Made by a program: the position numbers and the translations under genes
Notes under the pieces: model-generated
What the model saw: only the letters and a program-made list of their open reading frames with translations
Databases searched by the model: none
What the model was told of the DNA's origin: nothing
In this document: piece after piece, positions 26,329 through 34,380 of the stretch
Position numbering within the stretch: position 1 is the first letter of the stretch
Layout: each line of letters begins with the position of its first letter
From: Arthrobacter sp. ISL-30
Lineage (GTDB): Bacteria > Actinomycetota > Actinomycetes > Actinomycetales > Micrococcaceae
Direction: 5' to 3'
DNA: 64,000 nucleotides
NCBI RefSeq assembly: GCF_018613855.1
Contig: NZ_JAGGPK010000033.1
Coordinates: 1 to 64,000 of the forward strand

Positions 26329-27003
26329 ATGACTGAACAGCCCAACACGCTGGGCCTGAAGGACAACACCGTGCTCCTGCACCGGATCAGTGACCGCCTC
26401 GCTGAACGGTTCTCGGGCATCTTCACCGCCGAAACCGTCGAACGCTACGTCTTCGAGTCCTACACCGCCCTGGCCCGAACCGCGAAAATCAGCACCTACC
26501 TGCCGGCCACCACCGAACACTTCGCCAACGACCGCCTCAACGCCCTGGCCGAACCCAAAGGCGCCTTCGCCTCCGAGGTCCCCGAAGTGCTCTTCGTCTG
26601 CGTCCAGAACGCCGGCCGCTCCCAGATGGCCGCGGCCCTGCTGAAGGTCGAAGCCAAAGGCCGCATCAGGGTCCGGTCCGCGGGATCCCTGCCAGCTGCA
26701 GAACTGGACCCCGCGGTGGTGACGGCCATGGCCGAAAAGGGGCTGGATCTCTCCAGGGATTACCCGAAACCCCTCACCGACGATGTCGTGCGCGCCTCTG
26801 ACATCGTGATCACCATGGGCTGCGGCGACTCCTGCCCGATCTACCCCGGCAAACGCTACGAAGACTGGGACCTTACCGACACGGCCAACCAGTCCCTGGA
26901 CACCGTCAGGGACGTCCGCGACAAAATCCACGACCGCGTTAAGGCGCTGGTCGCCTCGCTGTTGAGAAACTCCGACCTGCGCAAGGGAGAAGCCCCCTCA
27001 TGA
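26329..27003 (+). CDS. arsC: Arsenate reductase with N-terminal helical domain
   Basis: The product has 224 residues. The first 85 form a helical domain (HRISDRLAERFSGIFTAETV, ERYVFESYTALAR) known from longer actinobacterial ArsC proteins, where it serves dimerisation. The rest is an LMW-phosphatase ArsC with P-loop CVQNAGRSQ and GCGDSCPIYPGKRYEDW. The stop overlaps the start of the next arsC-like gene (ATGA). It resembles Corynebacterium ArsC1-prime, which works with thioredoxin. Confidence 0.88.
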   Translation: MTEQPNTLGLKDNTVLLHRISDRLAERFSGIFTAETVERYVFESYTALARTAKISTYLPATTEHFANDRLNALAEPKGAFASEVPEVLFVCVQNAGRSQMAAALLKVEAKGRIRVRSAGSLPAAELDPAVVTAMAEKGLDLSRDYPKPLTDDVVRASDIVITMGCGDSCPIYPGKRYEDWDLTDTANQSLDTVRDVRDKIHDRVKALVASLLRNSDLRKGEAPS

Positions 27004-27452
27004 CCGATTCCGCAACCGCGACGTCCGAAACCGGAAAGAAGCCGGCAGTCCTGTTCGTCTGCAGCAAGAACGGCGGCAAGTCCCAGCTCGCCGCAGGCCT
27101 CATGCGGCAACTGGCGGCCGGCAGCGTCGACGTGTACTCCGCCGGCACCAGACCCGGCAAAGACCTCAACCCCCTCGCCGTCGAATCCCTCACCGAACTC
27201 GGCATCGACGTCGGCGGGGAACACCCCAAACCCGTTAGCGACGAGGTCATCGACGCCGTTGACGTCGTAGTCGTGCTCGGAACCGAAGCCAGGCTCGACC
27301 CGCGCGAAGACACCAGGTTCGAACTCTGGGAAACCGACGAACCCTCAGAACGCGGCATCGAAGGCATGGAACGCATGCGGCTCGTCCGCGACGACATCAA
27401 AAACCGCGTCCAACAGCTCTACGCCACCCTCACCGGCACGCATGGGGCATAG
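27000..27452 (+). CDS. LMW-phosphatase-like ArsC homologue with Lys in the P-loop
   Basis: The product has 150 residues. The P-loop reads CSKNGGKSQ, so the invariant arginine of C-x5-R is a lysine. The last part (ARLDPREDTRFELWETDEPS, IEGMERMRLVRDDIKNRV) has an acidic DP-loop region but no extra cysteines. It may be a subgroup with altered or lost arsenate reduction, perhaps a partner or regulator of the preceding enzyme, to which it is coupled by overlap. Confidence 0.8.
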   Translation: MTDSATATSETGKKPAVLFVCSKNGGKSQLAAGLMRQLAAGSVDVYSAGTRPGKDLNPLAVESLTELGIDVGGEHPKPVSDEVIDAVDVVVVLGTEARLDPREDTRFELWETDEPSERGIEGMERMRLVRDDIKNRVQQLYATLTGTHGA

Positions 27453-27527
27453 AAACCGCAGCACCAGAGAAAACGGCCCGCGCTGAGGGTGCATCTGATG
27501 GTTCCGCTGGCCAGCGGGACGGGTACG

Positions 27528-27568
27528 GATCAGGCCCCTTCCCTGGCTTACCGGACAGGGGCCTGATC
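27528..27568 (+). terminator. Hairpin ending the arsenic operon
   Basis: A perfect 11-bp stem (GATCAGGCCCC and GGGGCCTGATC) with a 19-base loop lies 75 bases after the last arsenic gene. It has no T-run. It separates the operon from the convergent SulP remnant. Confidence 0.6.
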
Positions 27569-27581
27569 GGGATGGCGTGCG

Positions 27582-27880
27582 TCAGTGACCGGCGCTAAGC
27601 TTTCCCGCGAGCCGTTCGCGCATGAGGACGCTGGCGTCGTTCAGCCCGATAATTTTCACGTTCTTGCCGTGGTGGTGGTACTTCTCGGTGATCGCATCGA
27701 GGGCCGCGATGGTGGAGGCGTCCCAGAGGTGGGAGGCGTGCCTGTCGATTACCACGTGCTCCGGGTCCCAAGGCGTACTCGAACTGCGTGTAGAGGTCGT
27801 TGGACGAGGCGAAGAAGAGCTCACCGTCCACAACGTACGTGGCCGTTTCGTGCCCGTTGATCACCTTCACGCTGCGGGAG
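27582..27880 (-). pseudogene. SulP transporter STAS-domain remnant
   Basis: Two frames together give VKVINGHETATYVVDGELFF, ASSNDLYTQFEYAL, then HVVIDRHASHLWDASTIAAL and NVKIIGLNDASVLM, ending at 27582. This is the C-terminal STAS domain of a SulP anion transporter. The membrane part is missing and a frameshift lies near 27765. Confidence 0.75.
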
Positions 27881-27917
27881 GAGGCCCTTGATGACAGCAA
27901 GAACAAGCAACTCCACC

Positions 27918-28269
27918 ATGCATATAGGTGAGCTGGCGGGAACGGACGGGCTTGTCGCTGAGGACTATCCGGCACTATGACGAGGTGGGCCTGCTCCCGG
28001 CCTCTGCCCGCACCGACGGCGGCTTTCGTGTGTATTCAGAGAAGGACTTTGAACGACTCACGGTTATCAAGCAGATGAAGCCCCTTGGATTCTCGCTGGA
28101 GGAAATGGCGGAGATCCTCGGTATCTTGTCTTCGAGCGACGGTGGGTCGGACGAGGAGGCGGGGCGCCTTGCCGAGTTCCTGGAGAAGGCAGTCCATCAG
28201 CGGGCCAAGATGGCACGGAACCTGGCCCAGGCAGACGATTTCATTCAAAGGCTCGGCGGCCAAGCTTAA
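27918..28269 (+). pseudogene. MerR-family regulator, frameshifted near its start
   Basis: ATG 27918 opens MHIGELA, the normal MerR start, but an extra G in the GGG at about 27938 shifts the frame. The other frame continues RTGLSLRTIRHYDEVGLLPA, GFRVYSEKDFERL, KPLGFSLEEMAEIL to a stop at 28269. A GTG at 27928 is in this frame and could start a shortened protein that lacks only the first few residues. Effector unknown; no cysteine cluster typical for metal sensing is seen. Confidence 0.65.
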
Positions 28270-28284
28270 TCAATCGTGGGTGCC

Positions 28285-28640
28285 CTGGCCGTGAATGGGT
28301 TAGGGGTGGCCCGCGCGCAGCGCTCCGTGCGTGCGTGCCAGCCGCTCCCGCAGGCGCGTGTTTTCTTCGGTGAGCTTCCTAATGCGTTGGTGGGCAAGTT
28401 CAAGCCGCCGATGCATGATGCTTCCGACGCCCGAACAGATGATCCAGTGGGTGAAGTCTTGCTCGGCTGGCTCCGCTGCTGCTGCTGTTCCAGCAGGTCC
28501 GGTTGCATGTAAAGCAAGGAACGTGAGACCTCGGCCGTTCTGGCCAGCCCGCTGACGGTCGCGGCTTGGCTGGTCTGATCCAGCTGCGCCAGCGTACTTG
28601 TGCCACGAGTCCTACTGCAACCGGTACCGCGTCGCGGCCC
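28285..28640 (-). pseudogene. DUF6262 (Tn554-type transposon protein) remnant
   Basis: [20 protein letters not shown] followed, in another frame, by HRRLELAHQRIRKLTEENTR and LRERLARTHGALRAGHP has the form of DUF6262 proteins. They combine a short HTH with a C-terminal coiled coil and accompany the tyrosine recombinases of Tn554-like elements. No recombinase genes remain here. Confidence 0.5.
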
Positions 28641-28979
28641 GTACCTCCAACACACCGGATTCCTCCAGCGGCAACTCTGGTTTTCGCACTATCGCCCTAG
28701 GCAACTAAGCGGCATTGAACGTTTTCGCGAGAGCTTGGTAGGAACGGTCGGAATCACAGTGCTCGCGAGACAAAGCTGCCGCACCCCCGCAGGGCGCTCA
28801 TTGACCGCCATGGCTCTGAGCTTCATCCAGTCTTGGGGAAAGGAGCCGAATTCCGTGTTTGCTCTGTGGAGAGCTTGTCGAACCAAGTCTTGAGCCTCGT
28901 CGTGAGGTGCGCCTTCGACCTTGTCGGGCCGCGCCGTGGTGGACGATGACGAACTGCTGCGGTCAGGTGAACGCATGCT
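28641..28979. other. No certain gene
   Basis: A minus-strand frame at 28689-28976 reads like a small soluble protein (EAQDLVRQALHRANTEFGSF, DWMKLRAMAVNERPAGVRQL), but its N-terminus is low-complexity and I cannot assign it. It may be a remnant of a mobile-element gene. Confidence 0.3.
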
Positions 28980-29171
28980 TCAGGCGGAAGGAAAGTGGTC
29001 CCGGTCCGTGTAGGAGCCGGGTCGGGTTGCTGCACCGGCCTCGCATGTGCAGTTGCTGTCCACTTCCAACTGGAGAGTCACGGATCCACCGCCTTCAAAC
29101 TGGAGGACGACGGGCTCGCGATCGGTGGTTGAAACGCGAAGGACGGTTCCTTTGGGGGAGATTGCAGACAT
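28980..29171 (-). CDS. Small hypothetical protein
   Basis: The product has 63 residues and starts MSAISPKGTVLRVSTTDREP. It has a beta-rich body (VVLQFEGGGSVTLQLEVD) and two close cysteines (NCTCEAG). AAGGAC before ATG 29171 is a fair ribosome site. I do not recognise the family. It lies just downstream of the TauE/SafE gene on the same strand. Confidence 0.4.
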   Translation of the reverse strand: MSAISPKGTVLRVSTTDREPVVLQFEGGGSVTLQLEVDSNCTCEAGAATRPGSYTDRDHFPSA

Positions 29172-29251
29172 GGCTGTCCTTTCGTGAGCTTCTTGGGCTC
29201 AATAGGGTGGGGTTTGTTACTGGGTGGGATCTGTTGGAGTGGGTTCAAGGC

Positions 29252-29995
29252 TCAGGTCAGGGAGTCCAGCACTCCACGCACAATCGTGGCTGCGGCACCG
29301 AGGTAAGCGAGGACGATCAGCAGGATCTGAGCCGCCCTGGTGGGAACGTATTTTGCAGCGATGTCACCGAGCACTAGTCCGGCGAGGCAGGCCACGGCAA
29401 CGGCGAGCCACATGGTCCAGGGGAGCACCGGAAATGTATTCGGGGCTGAAACTGCCTTGGAAGCCAGGGAGAAGGTTCCGATAGTAAGAAAGTACGGCTG
29501 CATCGTGGCGGCGAAGGACTTGTGGTGCCACCGGGTGGCGATGGAATATATGCTGACCGCTGGTCCCCCCACACCGGCCGCCGTATTCATGAAGCCGCTC
29601 AAGCCGCCGGCAGTGAAGAGGTAGCGGCGGCGTGCAGGCAGCGTGGCGGACTTCAGGACGAGCAGGACGGTCAGCCCCGCTGCGAGGATGACGCCGATGG
29701 AGATTTCCAGCACCGCCGGCGGGACCAGCCTGATGAGGATCGCGGCTGGGATGATCCCTAGCAAGGCCGAGGCTGCCAGGGCTGCGTACCGTTTCCAGTC
29801 GATGTCCCGCACCACCCGGAAAATGATGGCCCCGGCCGTGACGGCGCCGCACAGGTTGACCAGGACCACCCCTTCGACCGGGCCCAGGAGCAGGACCAGG
29901 AAGGGTGCGGCCACCAGGGCGAAGCCCATTCCGGTGATGCGCTGCATCCCGGCACCCATGACGACGGCGGCCAGCACCAGCCCGGTGGTCAGCAT
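29252..29995 (-). CDS. TauE/SafE (TSUP) family exporter, probably of sulfolactate
   Basis: The product has 247 residues with eight or so helices of the TSUP fold (GMGFALVAAPFLVLLLGPVE, GGLSGFMNTAAGVGGPAVSI, VACLAGLVLGDIAAKYVP). TSUP proteins export sulfite or small organosulfonates. It is the last gene of the sulfoquinovose operon and starts right after the aldehyde dehydrogenase stop. This suggests export of sulfolactate, the expected end product, since no sulfolactate-desulfonating gene is present. Confidence 0.82.
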   Translation of the reverse strand: MLTTGLVLAAVVMGAGMQRITGMGFALVAAPFLVLLLGPVEGVVLVNLCGAVTAGAIIFRVVRDIDWKRYAALAASALLGIIPAAILIRLVPPAVLEISIGVILAAGLTVLLVLKSATLPARRRYLFTAGGLSGFMNTAAGVGGPAVSIYSIATRWHHKSFAATMQPYFLTIGTFSLASKAVSAPNTFPVLPWTMWLAVAVACLAGLVLGDIAAKYVPTRAAQILLIVLAYLGAAATIVRGVLDSLT

Positions 29996-31435
29996 TTACG
30001 GCCTCCAGGCCACGTACTGGACCTCCTCGAATTCCTCCAGTCCCAGGCTGGATCCCTCGCGGCCGAGGCCGGACTGCTTGGCGCCGCCCATGGGGGCGAA
30101 GGCCACGGAGGGAAGGGGATCGTTGACGCCGACGATGCCGGCTTCGAGGCGTTCGGGGACGTCCCAGCCGCGCCTGGGGCTGCCGCTCCAGATGTAGGCG
30201 GCGAGGCCCATTTCCGTGGCATTCGCCTTCCTGACCGCGTCCTCCTCGGAGGAGAACGTGACCACGCCGGCCGCCGGGCCGAACACCTCCTCAGTCACCA
30301 GCGGCGCATCGTCTGGAACATCCATCAGGAGTGTCGGGGCCAGAAACGTGCCCCGCCCGGGAACGTCGGTCCGCTGCGTGACGCGGCGGGCGCCGCGGTT
30401 CAGGGCGTCATCCACGAGTTTCTGCACGGCGGACACACGCTCGGCGTCGATTACGGGACCAAGGTCCGGCATCGGTGCGTCGCCGTCGGGAACGCCGTGG
30501 CCGATGCTCATCGCGTCGAAGCGCGCGCCCAGCTTCCGGGCGAACTCTTCGGCGATGCTGTCCTGGACCAGGAAGCGGTTGGCGGCTACGCAGGACTGGC
30601 CGGTGTTGCGGAGCCGCCCCAGGACCGCGCCCTCGACGGCAGCGCCCAGGTCGGCGTCCTCGAAGACGATGAAGGGCGCGTTGCCGCCGAGTTCAAGCAG
30701 GGGGCGGACCACGCGTTCCGAAGCGGCGGCCATGATCTGGCGGCCCACGCCGGTGGAGCCGGTGAAGCTGACGGCCCGCACGGCCCGGTGCCGGAGCAGA
30801 GCGGCGGTGATGTTCCGGGAGGGGCCGTGTACCAGGTTGACGACGCCGGCGGGGAACCCGGCGTCGTGCAGGACCTCGAACAGGCCGGTGGCGGCGAGCG
30901 GCGCCTTTTCGGAAACCCGGCCCACCACGGTGCAGCCGGCTGCCAGCATGGCGGCGAGCTTGCGCGCCTGGATGGATACCGGGAAGTTCCACGGGGTGAG
31001 GCTGAGCGTGACGCCTATGGGTTTGCGGAGGCTGAGGTGGCGGCGGCCCTGCAGTTCGGGTGGGCTGATAGTGCCGGTGGCGCGGCGCGCTTCCTCGGCG
31101 AACCAGCGGAAGTACTCCACCGAGAAGTCCACTTCGCCCTGGGCTTCGGGGAGCCGCTTTCCGGCTTCCAGCGCCAGGGTGTGAGCCAGCTCGTCGCGGC
31201 GTTCGGCCAGCAGGTCGGCCGCATTATGGAGCAGGTCGGCCCGGCTGCGGGCGGTCGTCCGGGACCAGGTGCTGAAGGCTTCGGCAGCAGCATCAGCGGC
31301 CCTTGTCGCATCCTCCGCAGTTCCCCATGCCACCTCACCCACGGTGCTACCGTTTCCGGGATCCGTAACGTCCTTGGACGTTCCGGCGGAGTGCCAGGTG
31401 CCGTTCACCAGGTGTCGGGCTGATTTCAGGTTCAC
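29996..31435 (-). CDS. Aldehyde dehydrogenase, probable sulfolactaldehyde dehydrogenase
   Basis: The product has 479 residues and belongs to the succinate-semialdehyde (GabD) group of NAD(P)-dependent aldehyde dehydrogenases. It shows SLTPWNFPVSIQARKLA, the general-base glutamate in LELGGNAPF, the catalytic cysteine in NTGQSCVAANR and the C-terminal GLGREGSSLGLEEF. In sulfoglycolysis such enzymes oxidise sulfolactaldehyde, made by the aldolase, to sulfolactate. Position between the ABC genes and the exporter supports this. Substrate specificity is inferred from context. Confidence 0.85.
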   Translation of the reverse strand: MNLKSARHLVNGTWHSAGTSKDVTDPGNGSTVGEVAWGTAEDATRAADAAAEAFSTWSRTTARSRADLLHNAADLLAERRDELAHTLALEAGKRLPEAQGEVDFSVEYFRWFAEEARRATGTISPPELQGRRHLSLRKPIGVTLSLTPWNFPVSIQARKLAAMLAAGCTVVGRVSEKAPLAATGLFEVLHDAGFPAGVVNLVHGPSRNITAALLRHRAVRAVSFTGSTGVGRQIMAAASERVVRPLLELGGNAPFIVFEDADLGAAVEGAVLGRLRNTGQSCVAANRFLVQDSIAEEFARKLGARFDAMSIGHGVPDGDAPMPDLGPVIDAERVSAVQKLVDDALNRGARRVTQRTDVPGRGTFLAPTLLMDVPDDAPLVTEEVFGPAAGVVTFSSEEDAVRKANATEMGLAAYIWSGSPRRGWDVPERLEAGIVGVNDPLPSVAFAPMGGAKQSGLGREGSSLGLEEFEEVQYVAWRP

Positions 31436-31455
31436 GTTGTGTTGCCTTTCGTTGG

Positions 31456-32601
31456 CTAGGAGAAATCCATCACTGCGGGGCGGGCGCGGCCGCCCACGCT
31501 CAGCATGGGCCAGTCAGGATCGGTTGTCAGGATGCGCGGGCCGTTGTCGGTGACCAGGAGGGTGTCTTCCACCTTGAATCCGGCCCCGGACGGGTTCCAG
31601 CCCAGCGCCATGGCGGCGGAGAGTTCAACGTCGGTGCCGGGGTTTGCGATCAGCTCGCGGGGGTTGAAACCGGTCAGGCCGCCTTGGTGGTGCCGCCGCC
31701 ACTCCTGGGGGTCGAAACCGTTCAGGCCGTATGCTTCCGCGCCGCGGCGGAAGACCTCGCCTAGGACGGCGCCTGGCTTGCTGGCGTCCAGGAATTCCTG
31801 TTCCACCCGCAACAGCGCCTGGTACTCTTGTGCGTCTCCGCCCAGCGGACGGAAGGACGCCATCCGGGTGATGGTCCCCACCATGCCGTTGCGGCGGCCG
31901 CAGCATGCCACCATCACCCTGTCCGTGACGGGCAGGGCGGTGGCCAACGGGTGGCGGTGGGCGCCGATCCGCTCGTCGCCGCCTACGAAGAGGGCCACCG
32001 TTTCGATGCCCTCGTCCAGCAGCGCCGCCACCAGGGAACCGGCGATGTGCTGTTCGGCGTCGCCGGGGCGGATGGCAGAAACCACGCGGCCGGTGATCCG
32101 AGCCAGGTCCGTGCAGACCTCGGCGAGGGCTTCCTGCTGGCCGGCAGTCAGCACCCGGCGGATGGCGGCAAGCTCGGCCGCGGCGTCGGTGCTGTCGGAC
32201 AGACCCGGCAGATCGGTCAGGACGCCAGCTCCGGAAGGGAGCCGGGCGGACCGGTCCTCCATCCAATCGACTGCGTCGAAATCCACCACCCGCCCGGCGA
32301 ACTCGACGTCCCGCAGCCGCGGCGCCTCAATTACGTTCGTGATGATCCGCACGTCACCTCCCGAACCGGAACCGGGCCCGCCCCCTGGCACATTGGGGCC
32401 AAGGCCCGAGACTACGACATCAAAACAGGACATGTTGAGAGTCTGCGGCACGTGCCACCTGGCTCCGGTAAACCATGAGAGGTTCAACGGGTCCCGCAAA
32501 ACCACGGTGTGGGCGTCGTGCCTCGCTGCCAGCTGACGAAGGGAATCAAGCTGGGCTTCCCAGCCGCTGCGGACACTGTCGTCCGTCGTGCTTGTGCTCA
32601 T
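31456..32601 (-). CDS. M24 (creatinase/aminopeptidase P)-like protein, probably inactive
   Basis: The product has 381 residues with the two-part creatinase/aminopeptidase-P layout: an N-terminal domain to about 160, then a pita-bread domain (RVLTAGQQEALAEVCTDLAR, ALFVGGDERIGAHRHP, HHQGGLTGFNPRE, FKVEDTLLVTDNGPRILTTD). The two metal-binding aspartates of the family (VDLGG and SDITR type) are replaced: VMVACCGRRN and GTITRM stand in their place. So it is unlikely to be a metallopeptidase. It overlaps the ABC permease gene (ATGA) and is part of the sulfosugar operon; its role there is unknown. Confidence 0.75.
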   Translation of the reverse strand: MSTSTTDDSVRSGWEAQLDSLRQLAARHDAHTVVLRDPLNLSWFTGARWHVPQTLNMSCFDVVVSGLGPNVPGGGPGSGSGGDVRIITNVIEAPRLRDVEFAGRVVDFDAVDWMEDRSARLPSGAGVLTDLPGLSDSTDAAAELAAIRRVLTAGQQEALAEVCTDLARITGRVVSAIRPGDAEQHIAGSLVAALLDEGIETVALFVGGDERIGAHRHPLATALPVTDRVMVACCGRRNGMVGTITRMASFRPLGGDAQEYQALLRVEQEFLDASKPGAVLGEVFRRGAEAYGLNGFDPQEWRRHHQGGLTGFNPRELIANPGTDVELSAAMALGWNPSGAGFKVEDTLLVTDNGPRILTTDPDWPMLSVGGRARPAVMDFS

Positions 32602-33413
32602 CCCTTGCTGGCTCCGGCGGTGATCCCGGCAACGAAGTAGCGCTGGAGGAAGACGTAGGCCACCACCACGGGCAGGGAGGCCAGGATGACGCCGGCGAAC
32701 AGCAGCGGGTAATTGGTCTGGAACTCGCCTTGGAAGCTCAGCAGCGCCAGCGGCAGGGTCCGGTTGCCCGGGGACTGGATGAACAGCAGCGGGTACAGCA
32801 GTTCGTTCCAGTGGATCACGAACAGGAAGATCGCGGCTGCCGCTACGGACGGTGCAGACAATGGCAGGGCGATGGATGTATACGTCCGCCAGGGTCCGGT
32901 GCCGTCGATGGAGGATGCTTCATAGAGTTCCTTGGGCAGGGTCCGCATGAAGCCGCCCAGGATGAACACGGCGATGGGCAGGGTGGACACCACATTCGCC
33001 ACCACCAGGCCAGCCAGGTTGTCCAACAGACCCAGCCGCCCGAACAGAACATACAGCGGCACCATATTGGCCTGGGCCGGGATGGCCATGCCCAGGACCA
33101 GGAAGCCAAAGATGGCCCAGGATATGAAGCCTTTGAGCCGGGACACGGCGTAACCGGCGAGGCTGGCCAGGAACAGGGTGAGCGGCACGGAGATGGCGGT
33201 GACGATGACGCTGTTCATGAACGACGAACCAAGGTTCTGGCCGGCGATCACCTCCGCATAGTTGGCGGGGGAGAGGGACTGCGGCAGGCTGAACGGTCCG
33301 GCGAAGAGTTCCTGGGTGGACTTGAAGCTGCCGAACCCGACAACGGTCAGCGGAACGATGATGATGACCGCGTAGATCCCAAGAATCGCGCGGCGGCTTA
33401 CGGAGGCAAGCAT
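32598..33413 (-). CDS. Carbohydrate ABC transporter permease (MalG type)
   Basis: The product has 271 residues and six helices. The cytoplasmic EAA loop reads KELYEASSIDGTGPWRTYTS and contacts the ATPase. CUT1-family inner-membrane subunit. It follows the MalF-type permease by four bases. No ATPase gene is in the operon, so a shared MsmK/UgpC-type ATPase must serve it. The substrate is probably sulfoquinovose or its glycerol glycoside, from the operon's context. Confidence 0.9.
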   Translation of the reverse strand: MLASVSRRAILGIYAVIIIVPLTVVGFGSFKSTQELFAGPFSLPQSLSPANYAEVIAGQNLGSSFMNSVIVTAISVPLTLFLASLAGYAVSRLKGFISWAIFGFLVLGMAIPAQANMVPLYVLFGRLGLLDNLAGLVVANVVSTLPIAVFILGGFMRTLPKELYEASSIDGTGPWRTYTSIALPLSAPSVAAAAIFLFVIHWNELLYPLLFIQSPGNRTLPLALLSFQGEFQTNYPLLFAGVILASLPVVVAYVFLQRYFVAGITAGASKG

Positions 33414-33417
33414 GCTG

Positions 33418-34380
33418 TCATTCCCCCTTCGGGGTCAGCCGGAGCAACCGGCGCTGGAGCCAGGTCACCAAGGCGATCATCCCCATGAAAATGATCGACT
33501 GGGCAGCGGCGTAGCCGAACTCCGAGTTGGCAAAGGTGCTGTAGATACGGGTGGAGAGAATGTCCAGGGAACCCTTGGGCGGGTTGCCCGCGATGCCTAG
33601 GATCAGGTCAAAGGCCTTGAACGACTGGACCGTGGTGTAGGCCACCACGATCGACGTCGCCGGGGCCACGAACGGCCAGGTGATGGACTTGAACTGCTGC
33701 CACCTGTTGGCGCCGTCCATCTCCGCAGCTTCATAGAGTTCCCGCGGGATGGATTGCAGGCCCGCGATGTACACCACCATCATCTGCCCGGCGTGGAACC
33801 ATACTTGGGTCACGGCTACCCAATACAGGGCCTGGGCGTTGTTGCCGAGGTAGGAACCCTGGAGGGATTCCAGGCCTACAGCGCCCAGGACCGAGTTGGC
33901 CAGGCCGAAGTTGGGATCGTAGATGAACTTCCAGATGAAGGCCACGGACACGGAGGACAGGATGGTGGGGAAGAAGAACAGGGCACGGAGCAGGATGCTG
34001 CCGCGGGAGTTCTTCGTCAGGAGCAGGGCGAGCACCAGGGAGAACGCCGTCTGTGCGATCACCACCAGCAGCACAAACTTCAAGTTGTTCGTCAGTGCGT
34101 TGGTGAACAGCGAGTCCCCGGTGAAGGCGCGGATGAAATTGTCCAGCCCCACATAATTGAAGGCCGCGGAGAAGCCGTTCCAGTCCGTGATGGCGTACTG
34201 GAAGGCCTGCAAGGTGGGCATCAGCAGGAAGAAGGCAATGACGGCGACCGCGGGGAGCGGGAAGAGGTACAGCGCGGGATTCACCCGAGTGGGTGAGCGG
34301 CGGCGCACCTTGGTGGCGCTCGGTTCTGGATGGCTGTGCGGCGCCTTCCGCTTCGCAGCCGTCCCGATGTGGGTGCTCAT
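33418..34380 (-). CDS. Carbohydrate ABC transporter permease (MalF type)
   Basis: The product has 320 residues: a basic N-terminal tail, then six helices beginning ALYLFPLPAVAVIAFFLLMP. The EAA loop is RELYEAAEMDGANRWQQFKS. It pairs with the MalG-type subunit. ATG 34380 overlaps the stop of the binding-protein gene (ATGA), which marks translational coupling. Confidence 0.9.
   Translation of the reverse strand: MSTHIGTAAKRKAPHSHPEPSATKVRRRSPTRVNPALYLFPLPAVAVIAFFLLMPTLQAFQYAITDWNGFSAAFNYVGLDNFIRAFTGDSLFTNALTNNLKFVLLVVIAQTAFSLVLALLLTKNSRGSILLRALFFFPTILSSVSVAFIWKFIYDPNFGLANSVLGAVGLESLQGSYLGNNAQALYWVAVTQVWFHAGQMMVVYIAGLQSIPRELYEAAEMDGANRWQQFKSITWPFVAPATSIVVAYTTVQSFKAFDLILGIAGNPPKGSLDILSTRIYSTFANSEFGYAAAQSIIFMGMIALVTWLQRRLLRLTPKGE

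Noticed and set aside
25660-26931. 423-codon minus-strand frame
   Set aside because: It is antisense to the ArsO-like and arsC genes, with Gly/Val-rich shadow composition.
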